Positions 53,418-61,933 of a DNA stretch of 64,000 bases are shown one piece after another. This stretch comes from JAFGBI01 sp964480725 (GTDB taxonomy: Bacteria; Myxococcota_A; Polyangia; Polyangiales; Polyangiaceae), in assembly GCA_964480725.1 (NCBI GenBank), contig CAYZQO010000024.1, forward strand, positions 1 to 64,000, in the 5' to 3' direction. Every line of letters starts with the position of its first letter. The first letter of the stretch is position 1. The notes beneath the pieces were generated by a model. The model was given only the letters and a program-made list of their open reading frames with translations. It ran no database searches and was not told the origin of the DNA. The position numbers were made by a program, and so were the translations under genes.

Positions 53418-53719
53418 AGCGCGGGAACGTTCCGGTACGTTACTTTCCCGACCGCACCGCGCCGGACCCTGAATTCCCCCGCGAGTTCGCCAGGCTGCAT
53501 GTCAAGCGCCCGGTGGAAAACGCCCTCGGACCGCTTGCCCATGGGACCAGACCGGACGCGTCGTCTTCACTCGTTTACGGCATTTTCATACGGATGATTC
53601 GATTTGTCTGGTCCGGGATCGGGGGCTATTCTTCGAGTCGCGACCCCGGGTCGCTCCCGGGGCGCCGGCGTCTGAGCGCTCACTTGGTTAGATTCATCGC
53701 GAAAGGTCCTGGTTAGCCC
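53418..53719. other. Intergenic region with a perfect palindrome
   Basis: 302 bp with no supported gene. GGAACGTTCC at 53424-53433 is a perfect 10-bp palindrome directly after the barrel gene, followed by a related GTACGTTAC. The second half is AT-richer than its surroundings and probably contains the promoter of the Gly-Thr repeat lipoprotein. Confidence 0.5.
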
Positions 53720-54559
53720 ATGAAGACTAGTCTCATTTGGATCTCGGTTCTCACTGGCGCAGCGGCGTTGGCTGTCGTGGCCTGTGGAGATGATGACGCC
53801 GCGGCGCCGACCTTCGGCAGCGGCGGCGGCGCGGGCACCGGCACGGGTACCGGCACCGGAACCGGCGCGGGCACGGGTGCGGGCACAGGCGCGGGCACCG
53901 GAACCGGAACCGGAACCGGCGCGGGCACGGGTGCGGGCACCGGGACCGGGACCGGAACCGGGACCGGAACCGGGACCGGAACCGGCTCCGGCAGCACGGG
54001 CGAGAACCTGGTCAACGTCGAGGGTTGGGTCGGCGGCGATCCGACCCTCACAGACGACAACCCGGCGGGCATCCAGGGCGCCTGGTACCTCTACGGCGAC
54101 AACATCGACTGCGTCGTGCCGGCGGAGGGGAGCCCCTGCACGGCTGACGGGTGCTGCCTGGCCTGGACCACCGTGGTCGACTCGACCTACGAGTCCTGGG
54201 GCTGCGGCATCGGCATGGAGCTGAACTCCTCCGGCGGGACCGAACCGGTCAAGAGCGCCTACACGGGCTCGGCCACGGGCTTCGCGATCACGATCGGCGG
54301 CACCTCGGCGCCAAACCCCATCCGCATCGGCTTCACCCAGGCGGCGATCACGGACGGCATGGTGTCGCCCTTCACCGAGGTCGACGGCCCGGGCACGTTC
54401 AACGTGGCGTTCGGCGATGCGACCTGCCCGACCTGGGCGGTCGAGAAGGGCTGCACGCCGGCGGTCGCGAGCTCTTCCTACGACCTGCAGGTCCAGATCC
54501 CGGGCGGCGACGCGGCGGGCACCGGGACCATGTGCATCACCAGCCTCACGCCCCTCTGA
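53720..54559 (+). CDS. Secreted lipoprotein with Gly-Thr/Gly-Ala dipeptide repeat
   Basis: 279 residues. Signal with lipobox ALAVVACG, then after GDDDAAAPTFGSGG a run of about 25 Gly-Thr or Gly-Ala dipeptides (about 38-88). The C-terminal domain (about 95-279) is a beta-sandwich with six Cys: QGAWYLYGDNIDCVVPAEGSPC, GCCLAWTTVVDSTYESWGCGIGMELN, ATCPTWAVEKGC, MCITSL; it resembles domains of unknown function in myxobacterial lipoproteins. The repeat is probably a flexible spacer holding the domain away from the membrane. A strong terminator follows at 54608. Confidence 0.75.
   Translation: MKTSLIWISVLTGAAALAVVACGDDDAAAPTFGSGGGAGTGTGTGTGTGAGTGAGTGAGTGTGTGTGAGTGAGTGTGTGTGTGTGTGTGSGSTGENLVNVEGWVGGDPTLTDDNPAGIQGAWYLYGDNIDCVVPAEGSPCTADGCCLAWTTVVDSTYESWGCGIGMELNSSGGTEPVKSAYTGSATGFAITIGGTSAPNPIRIGFTQAAITDGMVSPFTEVDGPGTFNVAFGDATCPTWAVEKGCTPAVASSSYDLQVQIPGGDAAGTGTMCITSLTPL
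53831..53984 (+). repeat. Hexanucleotide repeat encoding Gly-Thr/Gly-Ala
   Basis: About 25 near-perfect 6-nt units (GGCACC, GGAACC, GGGACC, GGTACC and GGCGCG types). The units keep the frame, so gain or loss of units would lengthen or shorten the spacer without a frameshift. Confidence 0.85.
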
Positions 54560-54607
54560 GCGGCCGCGGCCGAGACGGCGGGGTCCCCGGGGCCGCCGCA
54601 AACGCAG

Positions 54608-54646
54608 GACGGGTCGGCGCGGTGGCGCCGGCCCGTCGCGTTTTTT
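54608..54646 (+). terminator. Intrinsic terminator after the repeat lipoprotein
   Basis: GACGGGTCGGCGC (54608-54620) pairs with GCGCCGGCCCGTC (54625-54637) with one G-U pair and a 4-nt loop, followed by GCG and TTTTTT (54641-54646). Confidence 0.8.
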
Positions 54647-54708
54647 CGGCGACCCCCTAAGATGCGGCCGCGGCCAGGTCCACGCGCCCGCCTCGCCCCC
54701 TGCCTCCC

Positions 54709-56739
54709 ATGAGCGACTCGACGCACAGCTCCTCCCCGCCTCCCTCGTCGCGACCGCGCGCGCCGCGACCCGGCCCGGCGGGGGCGGAGCGGGCGACACC
54801 CCGCCCGGCGCGGCTAACGCCCTTCGCGTCCGCAATGCACCTGGTGATGAACGTCCTGCTCTCGGCCACCGTCGTCATCGCCTGCCTGGTGCCGGTGCAC
54901 GTCTCCCACACCCGGGTGCTGCCCCTGCCTTACCTCGAGGACGGCCGCGCCTTCGAGCTCCCGCGGCCCCCGGGCTTCCGCATCGGCGTGGGCGACGAGG
55001 TCCCCATCTACCGCTTCCACGGGGAGTTCCAGCCCGAGCTCGCGCGGGCGCGCGTGGTCGAGGCGGACGCCGAGCGGCTGCGCTGCGAGCTCGAGCCCGG
55101 CGCGGCCCTCGTCCCCCCCGGCCGCCACGGGCTGGTGGTGGGGCGCGCCGGCGATCTCTTCTCGGTGGACCTGGGGACGCAGCATGGCCTGCAGCCGCGC
55201 GAGCGGCTGGTGCTGTTCAAGGACTGGGAGCGCGTGGGCGAGCTCGTGGTCGTGATGCCCGCCGTGGACGGCAACCCCACGCTCACGCGCCTCGGCCGCC
55301 ACCACGCCGGTAAGCTCGCCCCGGTGCTCACCGGCCCCCGCGACAACGTCGCGGGCCTGGTGGCCAGCGAGTTCACGGTCCCCACCACGGTGGTGCTCTT
55401 CTCGCGCTCGCCCTGGCTCATCGCCTTCGAGATCGCCGCCTTCGCGGTGGTGCTCGCGCTCGAGCTCTTCCTCTTCTTCCGGCGCGGACACGGCCTGCTC
55501 GCCGCGCTCGGGCGGAGCGCGCGACGGGCGGTGCAGGGGCTAGGGTCCCTGCCGCGCCGCGGCCTGGGGCTCGCCTTCGCGCTCGCCGCCTCGGCCGCGC
55601 TCTACGCCTTCGTCGGCGGCGCCGTCGTCGCGCTCCCCGGCTGGCTCGCGGGCAAGCTCGGGGACGTCGCGGCCTGGCTCGCCTGGTGGGGACCCGGGCT
55701 CGAGCCGCTGGCGCGGGCGACCGCGAGCGGGGCGAGCGGGCTCCGGCAGCTCGGGCAGCTCATCCCGCCCAGCCTGCGGCTGGTCCTGCCCGGCGCGCTG
55801 CTGCTCGCGCACCTCGCCTGGCTCGGCCGGGGCGGGCCTCACCTCCCGCTCGCCCTCTGGCACGCCCTCCGCTACGAGCCACGCTGGATCGAGCGCCGCA
55901 TCACCCGCAACGCCAAGGCCCAGCTCGCCCTGGTGTGGGTCCTGCACCTGGCCGTGCTCTGGGCCTTCGCCTACACGCTGGTCGGCTTCCTCTCCGCGGA
56001 CTTCAATCGCGCCATCGAGTTCATGTGCCCGGCCGACGACCAGCTCCGCCTGGTCGACGCCACCCTCGCGCGGCCGGTGTCGATGGCGCGCTGGGTGCGC
56101 GCCACCCTGCACAACGTCGGGGTGCTGCTCGGGACCGGCGTGGCACCGCTCACCTTCGACCAGTGGCTGAGCGTCCTCCGCTACCTGGTCTGGGGCGTGA
56201 CGGTGGTGGGCTGCCTCATCGGGTACGTGCACTCGTTCGTGCACGCCCTGCACCTGACCACCATCCGCAACGTGGACTTCACGCTCCTCGGCTGGTTCAC
56301 CAACGCGATCTGCTACGGCCCGCTGCTCGCCGGCCTGCTCTGGGCGGTGGTGCCGTGGCTCTATGGCCCGGTGCCGACCGTCGCCGCCGGTCCGCTCCAC
56401 GCCGTCCTCGGCGTGACCGAATTGACCCTGAACGTGATCTACGCCGCGAGCATTTTCAACATGGGCACCAAGTTCGGCGTGATGGTGGACAAGGGGCTGG
56501 TGGACCACGGCTTTTACTCCGTCATCCGCCACCCGAGCTACACGCTCGAGGGCCCCATGCTGTTCCTGGTGGCGGCCAAGACGCTCGGCCCCGGCCTGAT
56601 GTGGGTGGGGGCGTTGATGCCGCTGCTCCAGTACTGGCTGCGCTCCGAGCGGGAGGAGGTCTTCCTCGCCGCCTCCAACCCGGATTTTGGCGCCTACCAG
56701 GCGCGGGTCCCCTACAAGTTCATCCGCGGCCTCGTGTAG
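54709..56739 (+). CDS. Large polytopic membrane protein with isoprenylcysteine-methyltransferase-like C-terminus
   Basis: 676 residues. A Ser/Pro N-terminus, a helix near 45, a soluble domain of about 150 residues (VPIYRFHGEFQPELARARVVEADAERLRCE, DNVAGLVASEFTVPTTVVLF), then many helices. The last 170 residues match the ICMT/phospholipid methyltransferase fold: NMGTKFGVMVDKGLVDHGFYSVIRHPSYTLEGPMLFLVAAKTLGPGLM, with R-H-P-S-Y and LRSEREEVFLAASNPDFGAYQARVPYKFIRG including the E-E and Y-x-x-R-V-P-x-x-x-P-like end. Could methylate lipid or protein cysteine; substrate unknown. Followed after 17 nt by the NarM-MoaC-like gene. Confidence 0.75.
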   Translation: MSDSTHSSSPPPSSRPRAPRPGPAGAERATPRPARLTPFASAMHLVMNVLLSATVVIACLVPVHVSHTRVLPLPYLEDGRAFELPRPPGFRIGVGDEVPIYRFHGEFQPELARARVVEADAERLRCELEPGAALVPPGRHGLVVGRAGDLFSVDLGTQHGLQPRERLVLFKDWERVGELVVVMPAVDGNPTLTRLGRHHAGKLAPVLTGPRDNVAGLVASEFTVPTTVVLFSRSPWLIAFEIAAFAVVLALELFLFFRRGHGLLAALGRSARRAVQGLGSLPRRGLGLAFALAASAALYAFVGGAVVALPGWLAGKLGDVAAWLAWWGPGLEPLARATASGASGLRQLGQLIPPSLRLVLPGALLLAHLAWLGRGGPHLPLALWHALRYEPRWIERRITRNAKAQLALVWVLHLAVLWAFAYTLVGFLSADFNRAIEFMCPADDQLRLVDATLARPVSMARWVRATLHNVGVLLGTGVAPLTFDQWLSVLRYLVWGVTVVGCLIGYVHSFVHALHLTTIRNVDFTLLGWFTNAICYGPLLAGLLWAVVPWLYGPVPTVAAGPLHAVLGVTELTLNVIYAASIFNMGTKFGVMVDKGLVDHGFYSVIRHPSYTLEGPMLFLVAAKTLGPGLMWVGALMPLLQYWLRSEREEVFLAASNPDFGAYQARVPYKFIRGLV

Positions 56740-56756
56740 ATTGGGCAACGCCTGCC

Positions 56757-57674
56757 ATGCCCAACGACCCCAACGCCCGACCCCGAGCCGTGCTCGCCTG
56801 CGAGGATCTCGGGCAGGACCTGGAGCGCCAGCCGCTCGCCGCCACGCGCCTGTTCCGCAGCTCCGGGGTGAAGATCTCGCTCCGCGCCTGGACGGAGCTG
56901 CCGATCGACCTCCGCTGGGCCATCGCCAAAGCGGGGGCGCGCGACGTGATCGACGACCAGACGGCCCGCGCGCTGCTTCGGAACGTCCCCATCCGCCACG
57001 TCGAGCTGGTGGGGGAGCACTCGACCCCCGAGGACGAGCCCCTGCCGGGCGTGCTCGAGGGGTTGGGGCTCCAGCCGAGCTTTGCCCGGACCCACTGGAC
57101 CCGGCTCCCGCCGTTCGCGCGCTACGTGCTCAACGTCCTTCGTAACAACAAGCGCCTGCTCTGGCGCGCCTTCACGGAGCTCAGCGGCACCCCCACCCGC
57201 CGCTACGACGGGTGGCGCGGACCGCTCGCTCACGCCGAGATCGCCCTGGCGGCGACCGAGCCGGTGCGGACCGAGGTGATGACCCTCCTAGCGCGGGACC
57301 GGCTGCTCGACGGCCGCGGGCTCCTGCTCGCCCGCGCCGCGGGCGTCCGGGCCGCGCGCGCCGCCGGCGCGACCTTCGACCTTCACTCCGCGGCGGTCAC
57401 CGGCGCGGTCGAGATCGACTGGGCGGTCGACGCGCAGGCGGGCAAGGTGCTCTGGCAGTCCCACGTCTCCACGGACGCGGGCGAGTTCTTCCCCGTGGCC
57501 GCGCTCGTGGGCGCCACCACCGCCGGCGTCTGCCTCCTGGATCTCCTCAAGGAGTTCGATCCCGAGGTGCGGCTGGGGGCGGTCCGGCTCGCCGAGGAGG
57601 AGTGGGTGGTGGGGCAGCTCGAGCCGGAGGCGACCCGCTCCGTGCTCGGCTCGACCCTGGCGCTCAAGCGCTGA
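56757..57674 (+). CDS. Fusion of a nitrate-reductase-associated (NarM-like) domain and a MoaC-like domain
   Basis: 305 residues. Residues about 31-145 resemble NarM/Nitr_red_assoc: LFRSSGVKISLRAWTELPIDLRWAIAKAG and THWTRLPPFARYVLNVLRNNKRLLWRAF. Residues about 155-285 resemble MoaC, which makes cyclic pyranopterin monophosphate for molybdenum cofactor: VRTEVMTLLARDRLLDGRGLLLARAAGVRAARAAGATFDLH, VTGAVEIDW, FFPVAALVGATTAGVCLLDLLKEFDPEVRLGAVRL. His210, Asp262 and Lys265 fit E. coli His77, Asp128 and Lys131, but the site of Lys51 is Asp185 and the Gly-Gly-Lys-Ser-Gly tail is missing. Enzyme activity is therefore doubtful. The C-terminus overlaps the convergent clpB-like gene by 11 nt. Confidence 0.7.
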   Translation: MPNDPNARPRAVLACEDLGQDLERQPLAATRLFRSSGVKISLRAWTELPIDLRWAIAKAGARDVIDDQTARALLRNVPIRHVELVGEHSTPEDEPLPGVLEGLGLQPSFARTHWTRLPPFARYVLNVLRNNKRLLWRAFTELSGTPTRRYDGWRGPLAHAEIALAATEPVRTEVMTLLARDRLLDGRGLLLARAAGVRAARAAGATFDLHSAAVTGAVEIDWAVDAQAGKVLWQSHVSTDAGEFFPVAALVGATTAGVCLLDLLKEFDPEVRLGAVRLAEEEWVVGQLEPEATRSVLGSTLALKR

Positions 57675-60276
57675 CCGCGCCACCGACGAGGGTCAAGGCG
57701 TCGCCGTCGCAGTCGACGGTGAGCGTGGTCCCGTCCGCGAAGCGACCCCGGAGCAGCGCCTCCGCCAGCGGGTCCTGCACCTGCCGCGCGATCTCGCGCC
57801 GCAGGGGCCGCGCCCCCAGCGCCGGCTCGTAGCCGAGGTCGACCAGCCGATCCCGAGCGGCGTCGGTGAGGACCAGCCGGAGCCGCCGCTCCGCCAGCAG
57901 GCGCTCGAGGGCGGCGAGCTGGATGGCCACGATGGCGCGGAGATGCTCCTTGGTCAGCGGTCGGAACACCACGACGTCGTCGATGCGGTTGAGGAACTCC
58001 GGGCGGAAGAAGCGGTGGAGCTCGTCGAGCAGCACGTCGCGCAGGGCTGCCCGCCCCTCCTCGCGCTCGAAGAGCTTGGCGTCGGTGTCGAGGATGCGCG
58101 CCGAGCCGATGTTGCTGGTCATGATGACCACGGTGTTGGAGAAATCCGCGCGGCGACCGCGGCCGTCGGTCAGGCGACCGTCGTCGAGCACCTGGAGCAG
58201 GAGGTTGAAGACGTCCTGGTGCGCCTTCTCCACCTCGTCGAAGAGCAGCACCGAGTAGGGGCGGCGGCGCACGGCCTCGGTGAGGAAGCCGCCCTGCTCG
58301 CTGTCGGCGTAGCCCGGCGGCGCGCCGATCAGCCGCTGCGCCATGTGGCGCTCCATGAACTCGCTCATGTCGAGGCGGGTGAGGGACTGCTCGTCGTCGA
58401 AGAGGAACTCCGCCAGCGCCTTGGCGAGCTCGGTCTTGCCGACCCCGCTCGGACCGAGGAAGAGGAAGCTGCCGATGGGCTTGCCCGGATCGCGCAGCCC
58501 CACCCGCCCACGGCGCACCGCCCGCGCCACGGCCCGGAGCGCCTCATCCTGGCCGACGACCCGCTCCGCCAGCCGCGGCTCCATCTCCAGGAGCTTGGCG
58601 GCCTCGCCCTCCAGCATCTTGCTCACCGGGATCCCGGTCCGGAGCGCGAGCGTGGCGGCGACGTCCCCCTCCCCGAGCTCCGCCGGACCCGACGAAGCGC
58701 CGGCGCCGCGGGCCGCCTCCTCCGCGCGCGCGAGGCGCTGCTCCAGCTCCGGGATGGCGACGTGCTCGAGCTCGCCGACGCGGCCGAACGCCTTCTGGTC
58801 ACGGGCCGCGTCCCGCTGGCGCTCGGCCTCGGCGAGCTCGCCGCGCAGCGCGCGCACGGCGGCGACGATGCCGCGCCGGGCCTCGATCTGCTGCCGCAGC
58901 TCGACGACGCGGGGCTCGAGCTCCGCCACCTCGCGCGAGAGCCGCCCGCGCACCTCGGCGGTCACGGCGTCCCCCGCGGGCTCGAGGCTCTGCAGCTGGG
59001 CCTCGAGCGACTCGAGGCGACGGATCACCTCGTCGGCGCTGGCCGGGGTGCCGTCGAGCTCGACCCGCTTGGAGGCCGCGGCCTCGTCGAGCAGATCGAC
59101 CGCCGAGTCGGGCAGGAAGCGGTCCTGCAGGTAGCGCTTGGCCAGCCGCACGGCGGCGACGATGGCGCCCTCGGTCACGCGCACCCCGTGGTGGCGCTCG
59201 TACCGGGCGGCGATCCCGCGCAGGATCTCCACCGCCGCGTCGACCGTGGGCTCCTCGACGTCGAGCTGGGTGAAGGACCTGAGGACGCCCGGGTCCCGCT
59301 CGGCGAGCCGGCGGACCCCCTCGGGCGTGGTGGTCCCCAGCATGCGCAGCTCGCCGCGCTCGAGCGCGGGGCGGAGCGCCTCCCCCACGCCGCTGCCGGC
59401 CACGCCCGCCCCGAAGAGCTGCTCGACGCCGCGCGCCACCAGGATGACGTCCTCCGAGGACCGCGCGACCGCCGCGACGAGCTTGCGCACGCGGTCCTCC
59501 ACCTCGCCCCGGAGCCGCGCCCCCGCGATGAGCGCGCCGACGTCGAGCTCGAGCAGGCGCGCGCCGGCGAGGGAGGTCGGGACGTCGCCCCGCGCCAGCC
59601 GCCGCGCCAGGGCCACGACCACCGCGCCCCGTCCGACGCCCGCCTCGCCGACGAGCAGCGGGTGGTGCTTCTGCCGGCGCTCCAGGATGGTGAGCAGCCG
59701 GCGCACCTCGGCGTCGCGTCCCACCACGGGATCGAGCCGGTCGGAGCGCGCCGCCTCCACCAGGTCGCGGGTGACGTCCGCGAGCGCGCCGGGCTCGCCC
59801 CCGCCGCCCCGCGCCGGCCGGGGCGCGTCGCGGAGCGCGCGCACGTGGGCCCGGAGCGCCCCTGGCGTCACCCCGAAGGCGAACAGGACCTCCCCCGCGG
59901 GCCCGCGGATCTCCTGGGAGAGCGCGTTGAGCAGGTGCTCGACCCCGACCTGCTTGGTGCGCTCCCGCTCCGCCTCCCGCTCGGCGCGCTCCAGTAGGTC
60001 GAGCATGCTCGCCGCGAGGAACGCCGGCTCGCGGCCGCGGGGCAGCTCGGCGAGCGCCTTCTCCGCCGCGGACTGGAGGGGCACCGCCGCGACCCCGGCA
60101 TGCTCGAACACGGCGACCACGCCCGGGTCCCGGGTGAGCCCGCGGACGAGCAGGTGGAGCGGCTGGACCTCGACGTGCTTGCGCTCGTCGGCGAGGGCCT
60201 GCGCCCCGGCGACGAGGGCCCGCGCCTCGGGCGCGTAGCGGTCCAGCGAGAGCGTGGTGGCGTCGTCGCGGCTCAT
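57664..60276 (-). CDS. clpB: ClpB-like AAA+ protein with degenerate first nucleotide-binding domain
   Basis: 870 residues, normal ClpB length (E. coli 857). Order: Clp N-domain (1-150), NBD1 (about 165-395), coiled-coil M domain (about 415-525), NBD2 (about 565-770), C-terminal D2-small domain. NBD2 is intact: GPSGVGKT (608-615), LLFDEVEKAH (677-686), and pore loop GAPPGY. NBD1 is not: Walker A reads GEAGVGRG (210-217, Lys to Arg, Thr to Gly) and Walker B VILVARGVEQ (277-286) lacks Asp-Glu; the pore Tyr in AGARLRG is Leu. It may be a specialised regulatory disaggregase. Overlaps the MoaC-like gene by 11 nt. Confidence 0.9.
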   Translation of the reverse strand: MSRDDATTLSLDRYAPEARALVAGAQALADERKHVEVQPLHLLVRGLTRDPGVVAVFEHAGVAAVPLQSAAEKALAELPRGREPAFLAASMLDLLERAEREAERERTKQVGVEHLLNALSQEIRGPAGEVLFAFGVTPGALRAHVRALRDAPRPARGGGGEPGALADVTRDLVEAARSDRLDPVVGRDAEVRRLLTILERRQKHHPLLVGEAGVGRGAVVVALARRLARGDVPTSLAGARLLELDVGALIAGARLRGEVEDRVRKLVAAVARSSEDVILVARGVEQLFGAGVAGSGVGEALRPALERGELRMLGTTTPEGVRRLAERDPGVLRSFTQLDVEEPTVDAAVEILRGIAARYERHHGVRVTEGAIVAAVRLAKRYLQDRFLPDSAVDLLDEAAASKRVELDGTPASADEVIRRLESLEAQLQSLEPAGDAVTAEVRGRLSREVAELEPRVVELRQQIEARRGIVAAVRALRGELAEAERQRDAARDQKAFGRVGELEHVAIPELEQRLARAEEAARGAGASSGPAELGEGDVAATLALRTGIPVSKMLEGEAAKLLEMEPRLAERVVGQDEALRAVARAVRRGRVGLRDPGKPIGSFLFLGPSGVGKTELAKALAEFLFDDEQSLTRLDMSEFMERHMAQRLIGAPPGYADSEQGGFLTEAVRRRPYSVLLFDEVEKAHQDVFNLLLQVLDDGRLTDGRGRRADFSNTVVIMTSNIGSARILDTDAKLFEREEGRAALRDVLLDELHRFFRPEFLNRIDDVVVFRPLTKEHLRAIVAIQLAALERLLAERRLRLVLTDAARDRLVDLGYEPALGARPLRREIARQVQDPLAEALLRGRFADGTTLTVDCDGDALTLVGGAVSA

Positions 60277-60285
60277 CGTGCGGCA

Positions 60286-60314
60286 ACGGTACCCTCGTCC
60301 CGACGCCGCACCAA
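60286..60314 (-). promoter_or_regulatory. Candidate promoter of the clpB-like gene
   Basis: On the minus strand TTGGTG (plus coordinates 60309-60314), 17-nt spacer, TACCGT (60286-60291), ending 9 nt before the ATG at 60276. The leader would be about 3 nt. No sigma32-like sequence was seen. Confidence 0.5.
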
Positions 60315-60405
60315 GGCGAGAGCCCCCCTCGCCGCTCCGGGTCGGCGGGGTCGCCCTCCGCCGGCGTTCGTCGGGGCGGCTCCGAGCCGCTATGCTCCCC
60401 GGTCG

Positions 60406-61431
60406 GTGCTCCTCGTCGCCGACCTCCCGCGCTGGTTCCTGACCACGACCGCCGTGTCGCTCGGCCTCGTGTTCGGCAGCTTCCTCAACGTGGTCATCTA
60501 CCGGCTGCCGCGCGGCGAGAGCGTCGCGTTCCCGGGGTCGCACTGCCCGGCGTGCGGGGCGCCGATCCGCGGCTACGACAACGTCCCGCTCCTGAGCTAC
60601 CTCCTGCTCCGGGGGCGCGCGCGCTGCTGCCGGGCGCCGATCTCCATCCGGTACCCGCTGGTCGAGCTGACGGGCGGCCTGCTCGCCTGGTCCACCCTGG
60701 AGCTGGTCGCGCTCGACCGCCCGTTCGACACCCCGCTCTGGCTCGGCGGGTTGCTCTTCGCCGCCTACCTCGCCCTCGGTTTGGGCCTGGTCGCGGCCGC
60801 CTTCATCGACATCGACCAGATGATCCTGCCGGACGAGATCACGCTCGGGGGCGCGGCGCTCGGCCTGCTGACGGCGCCGCTGCGACTCGACGTGAGCAGC
60901 GTCGCCAGCGCGCCGTGGGCGGGCTGGCTCGTCCCCCTGGGGCCGGCCGCGGTCGCCTGGGGCGACGCCGCGTTCGGCGCGCTCGCTGGTTTCCTCGGGA
61001 TCTACCTCCCCTTCGACCTCCTCTACCGCAAGCTCCGCGGCAGGACCGGCATGGCCCAGGGCGACGCCAAGCTGGTGATGCTCGCGGGCGCCTGGTTCGG
61101 CTGGGTCGGCGCGCTGTTCGCGCTCCTGGCCGGGGCCGTCCAGGGCACCCTGGGCGGGATCGCGCTGCTGCTCACCCGCGGGCGGATCGACGAGCCAGCC
61201 GCCGTCCGCGAGGAGCGCGCCGCCCTCCAGGCGGCCATCGCAGCGGCCGAGGGCGAGGAGCGCGCCGCCCTCGAGGCGGCGCTGGAGGCCGATCCGCTCG
61301 GCCAGGAGCCGGACCCGGGGGCGCTCCAGGCTCGGATCCCGTTCGGCCCGTTCCTCATCCTCGCCATCTTCGAGTACCTCTTCTTCGGCCCCGCGCTGGT
61401 CGCCCTCTACCTCGACTGGACGCTGCTCTGA
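60406..61431 (+). CDS. Prepilin peptidase (type IV leader peptidase family)
   Basis: 341 residues from GTG 60406 (TATGCT -10-like box 9 nt upstream). It cuts and often methylates type IV pilin or pseudopilin signals. Visible: LVFGSFLNVVIYRLPRGESVAFPGSHCPACGAPIRGYDNVPLLSYLLLRGRARCCRAPISIRYPLVEL with the zinc-binding Cys region (one pair is C-C rather than C-x-x-C), FIDIDQMILPDEIT with the first catalytic Asp, and MAQGDAKLVML for the second (GxGD with Ala in place of the first Gly). Between later helices it has an acidic coiled-coil insertion (about 265-305). No pilus genes are near. Confidence 0.9.
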   Translation: MLLVADLPRWFLTTTAVSLGLVFGSFLNVVIYRLPRGESVAFPGSHCPACGAPIRGYDNVPLLSYLLLRGRARCCRAPISIRYPLVELTGGLLAWSTLELVALDRPFDTPLWLGGLLFAAYLALGLGLVAAAFIDIDQMILPDEITLGGAALGLLTAPLRLDVSSVASAPWAGWLVPLGPAAVAWGDAAFGALAGFLGIYLPFDLLYRKLRGRTGMAQGDAKLVMLAGAWFGWVGALFALLAGAVQGTLGGIALLLTRGRIDEPAAVREERAALQAAIAAAEGEERAALEAALEADPLGQEPDPGALQARIPFGPFLILAIFEYLFFGPALVALYLDWTLL

Positions 61432-61438
61432 ACGCCCG

Positions 61439-61933
61439 ATGAAGCGCCCCCTCCGCTCCTGCCGCTCGCTCGCCCTCGCCGGCCTCGGGTGCCTGACCCT
61501 GCTGGTGGGCTGCCGGCACCGCGAGCTGCCGCGCCCGATCTCCGGCTCGCAGGGGCCCCGCCCGCCGGGCGCGCCTTGCGACTTCGAGGCCGACTACCCG
61601 CCCCCCGCCGCCCAGATCGAGGTCATCGACGCCTCCCCGCTCCCCGACGATGCCGCCTGCGTCTGGGTCGACGGCCACTGGCGCTGGGAGGGCCGCCGCT
61701 GGAGCTGGAGCCGGGGGGGCTGGGTGCGCGCGCCGAACGGGTGCCATTACGCGGGCGCGGTCACCTTCTGGATGCCGGGCGGCACCGACCACGGCAAGCT
61801 CTGCATGCTCTATCCGTCGTTCTTCTCCGACCGGAGCGGCGCCCGCTGCGCCGCCGGACCCTGCGTGAGACCGGGTCCCGCGGCGCCCGGGGGCGCGCCG
61901 CCACCGACCGCCGCCACGGAGCCGCGGCGGTGA
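61439..61933 (+). CDS. WxxGxW-type repeat lipoprotein
   Basis: 164 residues, signal with lipobox LTLLVGC. The core CVWVDGHWRWEGRRWSWSRGGWVRAPNGCHY shows the YXWGXW/WxxGxW repeat found in envelope proteins. Two Cys pairs likely form disulfides. Pro/Ala tail. Its stop overlaps the GTG start of prmC by 4 nt (GTGA), 7 nt after the prepilin peptidase: one operon. Confidence 0.8.
   Translation: MKRPLRSCRSLALAGLGCLTLLVGCRHRELPRPISGSQGPRPPGAPCDFEADYPPPAAQIEVIDASPLPDDAACVWVDGHWRWEGRRWSWSRGGWVRAPNGCHYAGAVTFWMPGGTDHGKLCMLYPSFFSDRSGARCAAGPCVRPGPAAPGGAPPPTAATEPRR

Noticed and set aside
53831..53984. Hexanucleotide run considered as a CRISPR array
   Set aside because: Contiguous 6-nt units without unique spacers; it encodes the Gly-Thr linker.
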